A program made the translations under genes and the position numbers. A DNA stretch of 64,000 nt. Origin: Sphingobium indicum B90A (lineage in GTDB: Bacteria > Pseudomonadota > Alphaproteobacteria > Sphingomonadales > Sphingomonadaceae). Positions 33,863-42,772 of the stretch are shown here, piece by piece; positions within the stretch are counted from its first letter, which is position 1, and each line of letters opens with the position of its first letter. The notes under the pieces were generated by a model. It was given only the letters and a program-made list of their open reading frames with translations. It was not told the DNA's origin and searched no databases. The DNA lies in contig NZ_CP013070.1 in NCBI RefSeq assembly GCF_000264945.2, positions 310,001 through 374,000 of the forward strand, read 5' to 3'.

Positions 33863-34120
33863 CTAGATCGCTTCTTGAACCCGGTCATGAACTGGAAATG
33901 GGGGTTCCCCGTGCTTAGGCGTCGCAATCTGATCGCTAATCAGAATGGCGAATTTAGCACCAGCATAGCAATTGCTCGGCTGATGCCATGCACGCGTGAC
34001 GACTCTGATCTTGCCATCGATTTCTACCTGCTCTCCTGGAGTAGGAGAGCGCGCAAAATGGAAGCATCCGGCGGGTGTGGCATTCTTATGGTCGCGACCA
34101 TCGAAAACATCTATTAGCAT
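33863..34120 (-). CDS. Hypothetical protein, 85 aa
   Basis: The ATG at 34120 has GAGGAAG five bases upstream. The protein starts MLIDVFDGRDHKN and contains FHFARSPTPGEQVEIDGKIR and WHQPSNCYAGAKFAILI, a small beta-rich pattern that looks like a real compact domain. No family name recognised. Isolated between AT-rich DNA and the two-helix membrane protein gene. Confidence 0.6.
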   Translation of the reverse strand: MLIDVFDGRDHKNATPAGCFHFARSPTPGEQVEIDGKIRVVTRAWHQPSNCYAGAKFAILISDQIATPKHGEPPFPVHDRVQEAI

Positions 34121-34285
34121 CTTGCTTCCTCTTCAGTCGACCGAAACAGTTGACGGCGCCCGGGTATCAGCTGCAATATCGACGAATTGATATCCTGTAG
34201 TCTACGAATGGCGCCTCTCCAGTGCAGCCGGGATGGAGCGCAAGCCTGCTGTTACAAGCACAAATGCGTCCCTCCCGATCTTTTG

Positions 34286-34654
34286 TCATCGTCTCAACCT
34301 GCTTCCCTGCTTTTCGTTCGGCCTCAGTTGGTCCTTCCTGACCGCAGACTTAAATGAGTCGGAAGCGGGCGGCCAAACGGAATATATGTCAAAGGGTGGG
34401 GGAATCTCACGCGTTCTGGCGCCCGTCCTTCGCTGTGTTGACCATTCAATGGTCAATCCGACGACAATGCCGATGCAAACGGCAGCGGTGAACGTCATCG
34501 CAGCGATAGAGAGCTCTATGCCAAGAAACCCCCGATCATGAAAATAGAGGATGGCGAACCCTACACCCAGCAGGAAAGAAAGCGTGCCAAGGGCCATGTA
34601 CAGCTCGAATTTTCTCGCGGGGCGCCCGGGTTTGAATGGTTCAGGGTGTCTCAC
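34286..34654 (-). CDS. Two-helix membrane protein, 122 aa
   Basis: Starts at a GTG at 34654 (an ATG at 34597 is possible). Two hydrophobic segments (YMALGTLSFLLGVGFAILYF and IAAMTFTAAVCIGIVVGLTI) are joined by a short loop and followed by a basic cytosolic tail. No family recognised. Divergent from the first LysR gene. Confidence 0.55.
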   Translation of the reverse strand: MRHPEPFKPGRPARKFELYMALGTLSFLLGVGFAILYFHDRGFLGIELSIAAMTFTAAVCIGIVVGLTIEWSTQRRTGARTREIPPPFDIYSVWPPASDSFKSAVRKDQLRPNEKQGSRLRR

Positions 34655-34751
34655 TGTGCGTTGTACCCAAGCGTCGCTGCTCTTTTAGTGTTGTTGCATG
34701 GACGAATGTCTCGCCTTGCGCTCGCATCATCGATCCATTAGCATCTATAAA

Positions 34752-34769
34752 GCAAATGAATATTATTGC
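34752..34769. promoter_or_regulatory. Candidate LysR box in front of LysR copy 1
   Basis: GCAAATGAATATTATTGC ends 25 bp before the ATG of the LysR gene at 34795 and contains a T-N11-A pattern. Identical to the site at 24598. This position fits autoregulation. Confidence 0.6.
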
Positions 34770-34794
34770 ACGTTGGGTGTAAGGAATTTGCTGT

Positions 34795-35643
34795 ATGGAC
34801 ATCAGCGCGGCCCGGACCTTCCTGGAAGTTGTCAAGACAGGCAGCTTTGTTAGCGCGGCGGCCAATCTCCATTTGACTCAAACGGCTATCAGTGCCCGGA
34901 TCCGGGTGCTGGAGGAGCAGCTCGATCGACCGCTGTTCGTCCGCAACAAGGCAGGTGCCAAACTCACAGATGCTGGAGAGCAGTTCCTGCGATTTGCAAC
35001 CACCTTGGTTCAGGTTTGGGCGCGGGCGCAACGCGCGGTCGCATTGCCGCCCGGTCGGGAAACGATCGTGACCGTGGGGGTCGAACTTAGTCTATGGAGC
35101 CCTCTTTTGCGACACTGGCTGCTTTGGATGCGGCGTGAATGCCCAGAAATAGCCGTAAGTACGCGAATTGATGGCTCGGAGCGACTTATGGAGCAGGTGC
35201 AATCAGGTTCGCTGGACGTCGCGGTGCTCTACGCGGCGCCGAGGCGGCCCGGGATCATCGCGGAACTCCTATTTGAAGAGAAGCTGATCCTGGTTCGCAC
35301 GACACCGACGAACCGGCCTCGCGCGCGCGAGGACCATGTGCAAGTGGATTGGGGCGAGGAATTCGCGGCAAGCCACCAGTCAGCCTTTCCCGACGAAACC
35401 AACGCCGTGGTGTCGATCAGCTATGGCCCCTTGGCTCTTGACTATATCTTTGCCACAGGCGGAAGTGGCTATTTCCGCCAGGGTTTCATCCGGTCTTATC
35501 TTGACGAGGGGCGTCTCGCGGTCGTCCCGAACAGCCCGGAATTCTCTTACTCCGCCTATGTGGTTCATTCGACTAAGGCCGACCAAGAGGTGATGAACCG
35601 CATACGGGCGGGCCTTCGTGAGGCTGCGGCGCTTTCGGTGTGA
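34795..35643 (+). CDS. LysR-type regulator, copy 1
   Basis: A 282-aa LTTR. The N-terminal HTH is FLEVVKTGSFVSAAANLHLT and TAISARIRVLEEQL; the rest is the periplasmic-binding-like effector domain (VTVGVELSLWSPLLRHWLLW). It is about 85 percent identical by eye to the protein at 36355, so the pair arose by duplication. Effector unknown. Located next to DUF6306 and a matching DNA box; sites of the same type near cysJ suggest targets beyond its own gene. Confidence 0.9.
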   Translation: MDISAARTFLEVVKTGSFVSAAANLHLTQTAISARIRVLEEQLDRPLFVRNKAGAKLTDAGEQFLRFATTLVQVWARAQRAVALPPGRETIVTVGVELSLWSPLLRHWLLWMRRECPEIAVSTRIDGSERLMEQVQSGSLDVAVLYAAPRRPGIIAELLFEEKLILVRTTPTNRPRAREDHVQVDWGEEFAASHQSAFPDETNAVVSISYGPLALDYIFATGGSGYFRQGFIRSYLDEGRLAVVPNSPEFSYSAYVVHSTKADQEVMNRIRAGLREAAALSV

Positions 35644-35653
35644 GAGGTGATCC

Positions 35654-36148
35654 ATGATATCAGACGAGCCTTCTTCTCCGGTTTGCTTCATTTCCGAGGC
35701 CGACGACGTCTATATGGGCTATGCTGGCCGTGACGAACTTCTCAAGAACCTTAACGAGTTGCTCGAGGCCGAGCGAGCGGGAGCAAAGGTAGCGCTAGCC
35801 AGCAGCAGGATTCCCGCCACGCCTGCGTATTCCGCGCTCATGCTCAGAGTTCGCGCCGATGAAGCGCGCTGGTGCGCGATGCTTGCCGAGCAGATTGGGC
35901 GCCTTAAGGCGACACCGTCGCGCAAGACGGGAGCGTTTCGGGAAAAGGCGCTTGCGATAGTTGATCCATATGATCGCCTGAATTTCCTCAATCGTGGCCA
36001 AGCCTGGGTCGTTCGAAGGCTGGAAGAGATGTTACCGCGGGTCCGAGATGAGCATCTGCACGGCGCTCTTAAAGAGATGTTGGAAAGCCATAGGAGCAAT
36101 ATCCAGAAAGCGGCCGACCTCCTTGACGCTGACTCGGTCACGCGTTGA
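35654..36148 (+). CDS. DUF6306-type ferritin-like helical protein
   Basis: A 164-aa helical protein starting ten bases after the LysR stop, with GAGAGG upstream. The segment VYMGYAGRDELLKNLNELLE, AERAGAKVAL and LRVRADEARWCAMLAEQIG have the E/D-rich helix pattern of DUF6306/ferritin-like proteins. Metal binding is possible. Co-transcription with LysR copy 1 is likely. Confidence 0.7.
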   Translation: MISDEPSSPVCFISEADDVYMGYAGRDELLKNLNELLEAERAGAKVALASSRIPATPAYSALMLRVRADEARWCAMLAEQIGRLKATPSRKTGAFREKALAIVDPYDRLNFLNRGQAWVVRRLEEMLPRVRDEHLHGALKEMLESHRSNIQKAADLLDADSVTR

Positions 36149-36315
36149 GTCCCGAATGACACGCTGATTTCGCCTGCGCGATGCTCCCCAGTGCCGTGAA
36201 AAGGCAGGATTTTCGCAGCGGGTCTAATGCTCGGTGAGCCAGAACTTAGGTATCCCGATCACTGCATTGTGGCCTTGAGTGAGCGCTTATCCTGCGTTAG
36301 TGGCCATCAAATTTT

Positions 36316-36329
36316 GCGAATATAAATGC
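36316..36329. promoter_or_regulatory. Diverged LysR box in front of LysR copy 2
   Basis: GCGAATATAAATGC, part of TTGC-N10-GCAA, lies 26-39 bp before the ATG at 36355, the same distance as the box before copy 1. It shares GAATAT.A.TGCA with that box (11 of 13). Confidence 0.5.
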
Positions 36330-36354
36330 AAGTTAAGGACAGGGAAATTGTAGC

Positions 36355-37203
36355 ATGGACATCGCGATCGCGCGAACCTTTCTCGAGGTTGTGAAGACAG
36401 GCAGCTTTGTGGGTGCCGCCGCCAATCTCAATCTCACTCAAACCGCGGTCAGCGCCCGCATCCGGGTTTTGGAGGAACAGCTCGACTGTCCGGTATTCAT
36501 CCGCAACAAGGCCGGAGCCAAACTGACGCCTGCCGGGGAGCAATTCCTCCGGTTCGCGACGACGCTTGTGCAAGTCTGGGCCCGTGCCAGACGCGCGGTC
36601 GCTCTGCCACCAGGACGCGAGACGGTGGTTACCGTGGGAGCGGAGCTCAGCCTCTGGAATCCGCTCCTGCGCCACTGGCTCCTTTGGATGCGGCGCGAAT
36701 GTTCCGAAATTGCCGTTCGCACACAAATCGATACAGCCGAGAACCTGATGGAGCAGGTCCAAGATGGATCGCTCGATGTCGCGATTCTCTATGCCGCGCC
36801 GCATCGGCCCGGTGTGGTGGCCGAGTTGCTGTTTGAGGAAAAGCTAGTGATGGTGAGAACCACACCCACCACTGTTCCTCTGTCGTCGCAAGACCATGTC
36901 CAGATTGATTGGGGTGATGAGTTTGCGGCGAGTTTCCAAGCCGCATTCCCCGAGCATCCCAATGCCGTCGTTTCAATCAGCTATGGTCCTTTGGCGTTGG
37001 AATACATTCTGGCGACGGGCGGGAGCGGCTATTTCCGAAAAGGCTTCATCCGGTCCTATCTCGAGGAGAACCGGCTTGCCCTGGTCCCCAGCAGCCCAGA
37101 GTTCTCTTATTCCGCTTATGCTGTGCACTCCACCAAGGCCGATCCGGGCGTAATGAACCGTATTCGCGAAGGGCTTCGCGTCGCCGCCAAGATCGCTGTT
37201 TGA
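36355..37203 (+). CDS. LysR-type regulator, copy 2
   Basis: 282 aa, collinear with copy 1 along its full length (FLEVVKTGSFVGAAANLNLT, ISYGPLALEYILATGGSGYF), with differences scattered rather than clustered. Both copies look intact, so both have been kept by selection or duplication is recent. The upstream box is related but not identical, so the two may have partly separate targets. Convergent with the CLC channel gene. Confidence 0.9.
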   Translation: MDIAIARTFLEVVKTGSFVGAAANLNLTQTAVSARIRVLEEQLDCPVFIRNKAGAKLTPAGEQFLRFATTLVQVWARARRAVALPPGRETVVTVGAELSLWNPLLRHWLLWMRRECSEIAVRTQIDTAENLMEQVQDGSLDVAILYAAPHRPGVVAELLFEEKLVMVRTTPTTVPLSSQDHVQIDWGDEFAASFQAAFPEHPNAVVSISYGPLALEYILATGGSGYFRKGFIRSYLEENRLALVPSSPEFSYSAYAVHSTKADPGVMNRIREGLRVAAKIAV

Positions 37204-37291
37204 TCGCCAAGATTGCCCAGCGAGGCGCTTGGGGTTGAGCAGGCGCGGATGAACGGATTGCGGTACATGTGAGCCCGCTGGGCTGCTATCC

Positions 37292-39070
37292 TCAGGACGC
37301 GGGATTGGTTCGGAAGACAAATCGGTTACGGCCGGTTTCGGCAAGCCGATTTGTACTGCGCGCCTTGAGGAGATCCTGACGCGACAAGATCCCGAGCACC
37401 TTGCGGGTTTCGCGATCGACGATGGGAATCCGGCCGATTCCTGTTTCGATGATCAGATCGGCCACGACGCCGCTGGGCGTGTCGGGATAGGCGACGGGTT
37501 GTGTTGAATCGGAAATGGCATCGGAGAGCAGGGTCTTCGCGAGGCTGTGGTCGATCTGCCAGCGCAGCGCATCGGTTCGGGACACGAGACCGATCAGCCG
37601 CCCCCCGGCATCCACGACCGGATAGCTTCGATGTTCGGCCTGGGTCGTGAAAAAGGTGAGCGTCTGCTCGATCGTCAGGCCGCCGGAGAGCGTCTGCGGA
37701 TGTGGGGTCATAAGCTGGGCTGCCTGCAGGAGATCGAGCGGATCGACAGTATATTCTTGAAGGATATGGCGTCCGCGCCGCGCGATCTTTTCGGTGAGGA
37801 TCGACCGGCGCATCAGCAAGACGCTGATTGCGTAGGCGGCTCCGGCGGCGGTGATGGTGTAGGGGATCGCTTCGAAATGCCCGGTGAGTTCGACGGCGAA
37901 CAGCGCGCCGGTCATCGGCGCGCGCATCGCGCCGCTCATGATACCGGCCATGCCGATCATCGCCCAGAAGCTTGCGTCGCCGGGGAGGAACTGACCGATG
38001 AGAAAGCCGGCCGCGCCGCCGAGGATGAGGAGCGGCGCAAGAACGCCGCCTGACGTTCCCGAGCCCAGCGCGACGAGCCAGACCACCGCCTTCACGGCGA
38101 GGAGCGCGACGACGACCTTGAGAGCCAGCGAACCCGTCAGCAGCGCTTCGATGCTCGCATAGCCCGCACCCAGGACATGGGCGTCGATCAGGCCGCCCAG
38201 ACCAACGACGATCGCGCCAATCGCCGGCCACCACATCCAATGGACCGGCAATTTGTGAAACAGATCTTCGATCCGGTACAGCGACGTCGACAGCAGCATC
38301 GCCTCGAAGCCGACCAGAAGGCCGATGCCGGCGGCGGCGAGCAGGCTCCAGCCTGAATCGGGCACGGTCGCGGTCATCGGAAACATCGATCCCGAGCCAA
38401 GGAAAAGGGGCCGCCATGCCAAAGAAACGATCGTCGCGACGACAACGGGTACGAAGCTGCGCGGTTTCAATTCGAACAGGAGCACCTCGACCGCCAGGAG
38501 AATGGCCGCGAGCGGGGTGCCGAAGATCGCGGTCATGCCTGCGGCGGCGCCCGCGACGAGCAGCGTCTTTCGTTCGGCGGCGCTCAGATGGAAACATTGG
38601 GCAAAGAGCGACCCTATGGCGCCGCCGGTCATAATGATCGGTCCTTCGGCGCCAAAAGGCCCACCGCTGCCGATGGAAATCGCCGAAGAGAGCGGTTTGA
38701 GCAGGGCGACCTTAAGCGAGAGCCGGCTCTCGCCGAACAGGATCGTCTCGATCGCTTCGGGAATGCCATGCCCTCGGATCTTGTCGGACCCAAATCGCGC
38801 CATCAATCCGACGAGTAGGCTGCCGATCACCGGGATAACCACTACCAGCAGGCCGACATTGCTGTCCATGATGACCGAATGGGCCGCCGAGAGCCGTCCG
38901 AACCAGAACAGGTTGGTTGCAATCGCGATCAGCTTCACGAGCACCCACGCGCCTACCGCGCCGCCGGTTCCCACAACCAAAGCCATGAGCGCCAGCAGCG
39001 GCATCCGCAGATCGACGGAATGGTCTGCCAGTTGATGGGTCTCAACGACTCGCGTCGGCGTTAGGGACAT
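37292..39070 (-). CDS. CLC-family chloride channel/antiporter with CBS pair
   Basis: A 592-aa inner-membrane protein. CLC signatures: GHGIPEAIETILFGE, the gating-glutamate loop GPFGAEGP and SGGVLAPLLILGGAAG. About ten membrane segments are followed by two cytosolic CBS domains (LMTPHPQTLSGGLTIEQTLT and GRIPIVDRETRKVLGILSRQ). The conserved gating Glu suggests H+/Cl- exchange or a gated channel. Divergent from the MarR gene, whose palindrome lies 33-54 bp upstream of this start, so MarR may control it. Confidence 0.9.
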   Translation of the reverse strand: MSLTPTRVVETHQLADHSVDLRMPLLALMALVVGTGGAVGAWVLVKLIAIATNLFWFGRLSAAHSVIMDSNVGLLVVVIPVIGSLLVGLMARFGSDKIRGHGIPEAIETILFGESRLSLKVALLKPLSSAISIGSGGPFGAEGPIIMTGGAIGSLFAQCFHLSAAERKTLLVAGAAAGMTAIFGTPLAAILLAVEVLLFELKPRSFVPVVVATIVSLAWRPLFLGSGSMFPMTATVPDSGWSLLAAAGIGLLVGFEAMLLSTSLYRIEDLFHKLPVHWMWWPAIGAIVVGLGGLIDAHVLGAGYASIEALLTGSLALKVVVALLAVKAVVWLVALGSGTSGGVLAPLLILGGAAGFLIGQFLPGDASFWAMIGMAGIMSGAMRAPMTGALFAVELTGHFEAIPYTITAAGAAYAISVLLMRRSILTEKIARRGRHILQEYTVDPLDLLQAAQLMTPHPQTLSGGLTIEQTLTFFTTQAEHRSYPVVDAGGRLIGLVSRTDALRWQIDHSLAKTLLSDAISDSTQPVAYPDTPSGVVADLIIETGIGRIPIVDRETRKVLGILSRQDLLKARSTNRLAETGRNRFVFRTNPAS

Positions 39071-39102
39071 AAGCGGGCATAACCTCTTGCTGTTGGAGGG
39101 GT

Positions 39103-39124
39103 CGCATTATATCGTAATGCGATA
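39103..39124. promoter_or_regulatory. Nested inverted repeats, candidate MarR operator
   Basis: CGCATTA-TATCG-TAATGCG (39103-39121) overlaps TATCG-TAATG-CGATA (39110-39124), so the same bases form two symmetric elements. They lie between the CLC and MarR starts and cover the ATG at 39117, an arrangement expected for an autorepressor. Confidence 0.55.
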
Positions 39125-39560
39125 TGATTCAATGCGGAGAATGGTTGTGCGCGCAAAGGACGCATTATTGGCCGATGAAGATTATCGTGCTTTGGCGGCG
39201 TTTCGGCATGAGATCCGGCGCTTCCAGGCGTTTAGCGAGGCGCATGCGGGCATGCTCGGGCTGACCCCGCAACAGCATCAGGCCTTGCTTGCTATTCGCG
39301 CTGCCAATGCTAACCAGGCGACTGTCGGCTATATCGCCGAGCGGCTGGTCCTGAAGGCGCATAGCGCGACGGGCCTGGTCGACCGCCTCGATGCATTGGG
39401 TCTGATCGTCCGGGAGGTGTCACCGGACGATCGTCGTCGTTCGCTCCTGCGGTTGACCGCCAAGGCTTATGACATTCTCGCCTCGCTTTCGACCATGCAT
39501 CGCGAGGAAATCCGGCGGCTGCGGCCGTTGCTTCTCGAGATATTCGACAAACTCGATTGA
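39117..39560 (+). CDS. MarR-family regulator
   Basis: About 147 aa. The winged helix is GLTPQQHQALLAIRA, VGYIAERLVLKAHSATGLVD and the wing REVSPDDRRRSLLRLT; dimerisation helices flank it. The start is uncertain: ATGs at 39117, 39132 and 39141 all lack a well-spaced ribosome site, and the first lies inside the operator-like repeat. Probably represses itself and the divergent CLC gene. Confidence 0.85.
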   Translation: MRYDSMRRMVVRAKDALLADEDYRALAAFRHEIRRFQAFSEAHAGMLGLTPQQHQALLAIRAANANQATVGYIAERLVLKAHSATGLVDRLDALGLIVREVSPDDRRRSLLRLTAKAYDILASLSTMHREEIRRLRPLLLEIFDKLD

Positions 39561-39583
39561 ACCGGCAGATCGGGTGATACGAT

Positions 39584-39878
39584 CAGGCGGGGAGTGCCGG
39601 ATCGAAGACAGGCTTGCGCTTTTGAAAAAAAGGCATCGATGCCTTCGGGTCCCTCCGGTCCCGCGAAGCCGATCACCGAGCGCCAGCGAGGCATCGAAGA
39701 TCGGGGTGGCTTGGCGCAGCCAATGATTCAGCGTGTGTTTTGTCCAGCGCAGCGCGGCGGGCGGACGATCGGCAAGCTGGGCCGCCACTGCCACGGCTTT
39801 GCCCTCCACTGCCTCGTCCGGCACCGACATCGAGACGAGACCCATCGCGTCTGCTTCCTCGCCGCTGAATGTATCAGC
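39584..39878 (-). pseudogene. Enoyl-CoA hydratase/isomerase C-terminal fragment
   Basis: The minus strand reads DTFSGEEADAMGLVSMSVPD and ALRWTKHTLNHWLRQATPIF, then FAGPEGPEGIDAFF after one frame change. After a second change at a run of seven T it reads QKRKPVFDPALPA and a stop. This is the C-terminal third of a crotonase-family hydratase. The N-terminal two thirds are missing and the sequence upstream to 40098 is unrelated, so it is a dead remnant. Confidence 0.75.
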
Positions 39879-40098
39879 GACACGAACCAGGGGCCGAGCG
39901 CCAGCATGACGTTGCCGAGCAGCAAACCCGTCAGATGACGTCCGTTCCAGTGGGAGGCTGGAACGGTATGGGCATGGAAGCGGAACTCATGCCCGGCAAT
40001 ATAGACGCCACCGAGAGGTTGGGCAGCGGCAATTCGCGCAACGACCCTTGCGCTGCGCGCCGCACGTCCATGAAAAGCCCATACGGTCGAAAGCCTGG

Positions 40099-40473
40099 TC
40101 AGGCATCCTGCTCGAAATGCGGCCCTTGCCCGGCAAGAAATTCCGCGAGGACGACCGCCTGGTTCGCACGCCTATCGTGCGCGCCATAAAGCAGGGTGGT
40201 GTCGTGGGCTTTGGCGATGTCACGAAGCTGGTCGACCGCCTCGACATTGGTCTTCAGCTCCGAGCGGTACCGCGTCGCAAACTCGTCGAACCGGGCGGGG
40301 TCGTGGCCGAACCATTCCCGCAGTTCCGCTGACGGTGCAATCTCCTTGAGCCAGAGATCGAGGGCCGCCTCTGCCTTGGACACACCTCTGGGCCAAAGCC
40401 GGTCGACCAGAACACGAAAGCCGTCACTCGGCAGCGGGGGCTCATAGATGCGCTTGATACGCAGCGTACCCAT
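40099..40473 (-). CDS. DUF488 protein, YeaO type
   Basis: 124 aa from the ATG at 40473, which overlaps the upstream stop. Signatures: IKRIYEPPLPSDGFRVLVDR, LWPRGVSKAEAALDLWLKEI, and LLYGAHDRRANQAVVL. The usual AKD of this family is AHD. Function unknown. A distant relative of the DUF488 protein at 25410. Confidence 0.85.
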   Translation of the reverse strand: MGTLRIKRIYEPPLPSDGFRVLVDRLWPRGVSKAEAALDLWLKEIAPSAELREWFGHDPARFDEFATRYRSELKTNVEAVDQLRDIAKAHDTTLLYGAHDRRANQAVVLAEFLAGQGPHFEQDA

Positions 40474-40802
40474 CAGGTGTCTCCAGGCGGTCTGTGCCCG
40501 ATCCATGCGGGCGGGTCACTGGCGGGAAAGGACTCGATCGATGCTTCGTCAATGGCGTCGATGACGGTCCCGCTTGCGAGCAGGAGTCGGACCTGGCGGC
40601 AGATCTCGATGACGCGATCCGTATTAGCGGGACTTGTGCGATCGTTTTCGTCCGGCATCAGGCGAGTGCGGAAGCGCTCATGGACGACCTCTTCTGCCAG
40701 CACTTCGAGCGGACGATCCTCAGCGCGGTGGCGTTGCGCAATGTAGCGGACGGCATCGGCCAGTTCGCCGGGATCGATCGAATGATCACAGTGATGGGTC
40801 AT
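40473..40802 (-). CDS. Hypothetical protein with SFPASDPPAW tail
   Basis: A 109-aa helical protein ending in EASIESFPASDPPAWIG, a motif found at the end of many short proteins of unknown role in alphaproteobacteria. It overlaps the redoxin gene by 17 bp at its start and DUF488 at its stop, so the three are one operon. Confidence 0.65.
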   Translation of the reverse strand: MTHHCDHSIDPGELADAVRYIAQRHRAEDRPLEVLAEEVVHERFRTRLMPDENDRTSPANTDRVIEICRQVRLLLASGTVIDAIDEASIESFPASDPPAWIGHRPPGDT

Positions 40803-41286
40803 TGGACAGCTCCCGTTCTGCTAGGAGAATGGCGATATCGGCCCCGACGCGCATGTCGTCCTCTGTCCCGAACGCATGTTTGCGCAGGCGGCCGCGGCGG
40901 TCGATCAGGATCAGCGTCGGCGTCCCCTGCATAGCATAAGCGGACATAGTCTGCGGGATCGGACCCGCAGGTCCAGGGAGATCGACACCGATGGGAAAGG
41001 TCAGCTGGAACTCGCGAATGAACACGGCGAGAGCCTGAGGCGTCATGACATCATGATGCTCGAACACCGTATGTATGCCAATGACGGCGAGCTGGGCGGG
41101 GTTGAAGGCGCGTGCGATCCGCTGAACTTGTGGGATGCTGGTCGTTACGCAGCCGGGACACAGCATCTGGAAGGCGTGAAGAGCGACGACCTTGCCGCGC
41201 AGGTTCTCGATGGCAAGCGGGCTCGAGCTATTGAACCACTGCGCCACGTGCCAGTCCGGGGCGAGCGAGGCGGCTGCGTTTTCCAT
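40786..41286 (-). CDS. Thioredoxin-fold redoxin (peroxiredoxin/TlpA-like)
   Basis: A 166-aa thioredoxin-fold protein with the active site MLCPGCVTTSIPQ (CPGC), GKVVALHAFQ before it, the strand VIGIHTVFEHHD and the cis-Pro loop QGTPTLILIDRRG. No signal peptide, so cytosolic. Members act as thiol oxidoreductases or peroxidases. First in an operon with the small protein and DUF488. Confidence 0.85.
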   Translation of the reverse strand: MENAAASLAPDWHVAQWFNSSSPLAIENLRGKVVALHAFQMLCPGCVTTSIPQVQRIARAFNPAQLAVIGIHTVFEHHDVMTPQALAVFIREFQLTFPIGVDLPGPAGPIPQTMSAYAMQGTPTLILIDRRGRLRKHAFGTEDDMRVGADIAILLAERELSNDPSL

Positions 41287-41311
41287 CGAGATGTCCTTCC
41301 ATGGTCGGGGG

Positions 41312-41563
41312 CTATAGTTGGGCCAGATTGAACAAGGTCACCATTCCACCGATAGCGATACCGAAGATCATCAGCATGACACCGGCGATACGCAGGACGT
41401 AGGTTATCGGCTCCTCATCCCTGTTCGCTGCGACGAGCGGGGATGTCGGTGGCGGTGGTCGACCTATGAGGCGCCTGACGAACGACTGGCGAAAAGCCAT
41501 TGAAAAGCCTGTGATCGCTAGGATGACGGCGAAAATATCGACTAAGAATACATATCCGGGCAT
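41312..41563 (-). CDS. Two-helix membrane protein, 83 aa
   Basis: Hydrophobic segments at both ends (FLVDIFAVILAITGFSMAF and YVLRIAGVMLMIFGIAIGGM), separated by a proline-rich basic loop. No family recognised. Twenty-five bases upstream of the redoxin gene, in the same direction. Confidence 0.6.
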   Translation of the reverse strand: MPGYVFLVDIFAVILAITGFSMAFRQSFVRRLIGRPPPPTSPLVAANRDEEPITYVLRIAGVMLMIFGIAIGGMVTLFNLAQL

Positions 41564-41599
41564 CGTTCCTGTTCCTTCACTGTCGGGCTGTCGGATCCA

Positions 41600-42772
41600 T
41601 CATTCGCTGCAGGCCGAAAGGCCTTCCTCGAGGCCGGCGATCAGATCCCGTTCGGCCTCTAAACCAACGGAAAGCCGTAACAGGCTGTCACTAATGCCTG
41701 CGACGGCGCGCGCTTCCTCGCCCATGTCAGCGTGCGTCATCGTAGCCGGATGGGCCACAAGGCTTTCAACGCCGCCGAGCGACTCCGCGAGCGTAAAGAA
41801 CCGCACGGCGCTGATGAACTTGCGAACGGAGGCAACGCCGGCGTGCAACTCGAAGCTCAGCATCGCGCCGAAGCCGTGCTGCTGCCGCGAGGCAATCGCA
41901 TGGCTGGGATGCAACGGCAGGCCTGGGTAGTGAACCTTTACCACAGCAGGATGTTTCTCGAGGAAACGGGCAACCGCCATGGCGTTGATCTCCTGCTGCT
42001 CCATGCGCGGGAAGAGCGTGCGCAGGCCGCGCAATGTCAGCCACGCATCGAATGGAGCGCCAGCACTTCCGACAACATTCGCCCAATACCGCAGTTGCTC
42101 AACCTGCACTGGATCGGCTGCGACTACCGCCCCGCCGATCACGTCTGAATGACCATTGAGATACTTGGTCGTGGAGTGAATTACATAATCCGCACCGAGT
42201 TCGATCGGACGCTGGTTGGCGGGCGACAGGAAGGTATTGTCGACAGCAACCGCGGCGCCGGCCGTGTGTGCTTTGCGCGAGAGTGCAGCAATATCGACGA
42301 CTCGCATTAACGGGTTGCTTGGGGATTCGATCAGAACCAGCGCTGGCGCTTCCTCCAGTGCGGCTTCGAATGCGCCCATGTTAGTTTGATCGACGAATCG
42401 CACGCTGCAGTGACCAAGATCTGCACGCGCCTTGAGAAGCCGCATGGTGCCGCCATAGCAGTCATGCGGGGCGAGGATCAGATCGCCTGCCCGGTGCCTG
42501 CCGACGAGGAGATCGAGCGCGGACATTCCGCTAGACGTGATGACGGCTCCGCCCCCCCCTTCAAGCTTGGCGAGGGCATCGCCAAGCAGTTCGCGGTTCG
42601 GATTTCCGGCGCGACCATAGTCATAGATGCGCGGTTCGTCATACCCGGCGAACTCGTAGGTGCTCGAGAGGTAGAGCGGCGGCGCCACGGCGCCGAATGC
42701 GGTATCGCTGGCCACACCATAGGCGGCGGTGATGGTCTGCGGCCGCGGAAGGCCGTCTGTGGGTTCAGTCAT
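41600..42772 (-). CDS. metB: Cystathionine gamma-synthase/lyase (PLP enzyme)
   Basis: A 390-aa member of the Cys/Met metabolism PLP family. The PLP lysine is in HSTTKYLNGHSDVIGG; YDYGRAGNPNRELLGDAL and GGGAVITSSGMSALDL line the cofactor site; SLGGVESLVAHPATMTH is the C-terminal signature. It either makes cystathionine or performs sulfhydrylation with sulfide. Its start overlaps the cysI stop by eight bases, placing it at the end of a sulfite-to-organic-sulfur operon. MetB against MetC/MetZ cannot be decided by eye. Confidence 0.85.
   Translation of the reverse strand: MTEPTDGLPRPQTITAAYGVASDTAFGAVAPPLYLSSTYEFAGYDEPRIYDYGRAGNPNRELLGDALAKLEGGGGAVITSSGMSALDLLVGRHRAGDLILAPHDCYGGTMRLLKARADLGHCSVRFVDQTNMGAFEAALEEAPALVLIESPSNPLMRVVDIAALSRKAHTAGAAVAVDNTFLSPANQRPIELGADYVIHSTTKYLNGHSDVIGGAVVAADPVQVEQLRYWANVVGSAGAPFDAWLTLRGLRTLFPRMEQQEINAMAVARFLEKHPAVVKVHYPGLPLHPSHAIASRQQHGFGAMLSFELHAGVASVRKFISAVRFFTLAESLGGVESLVAHPATMTHADMGEEARAVAGISDSLLRLSVGLEAERDLIAGLEEGLSACSE

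Noticed and set aside
37326..38597. A long arginine-rich frame inside the CLC gene
   Set aside because: Shadow of the CLC channel gene on the same strand in another phase; composition is typical of a high-GC artefact.
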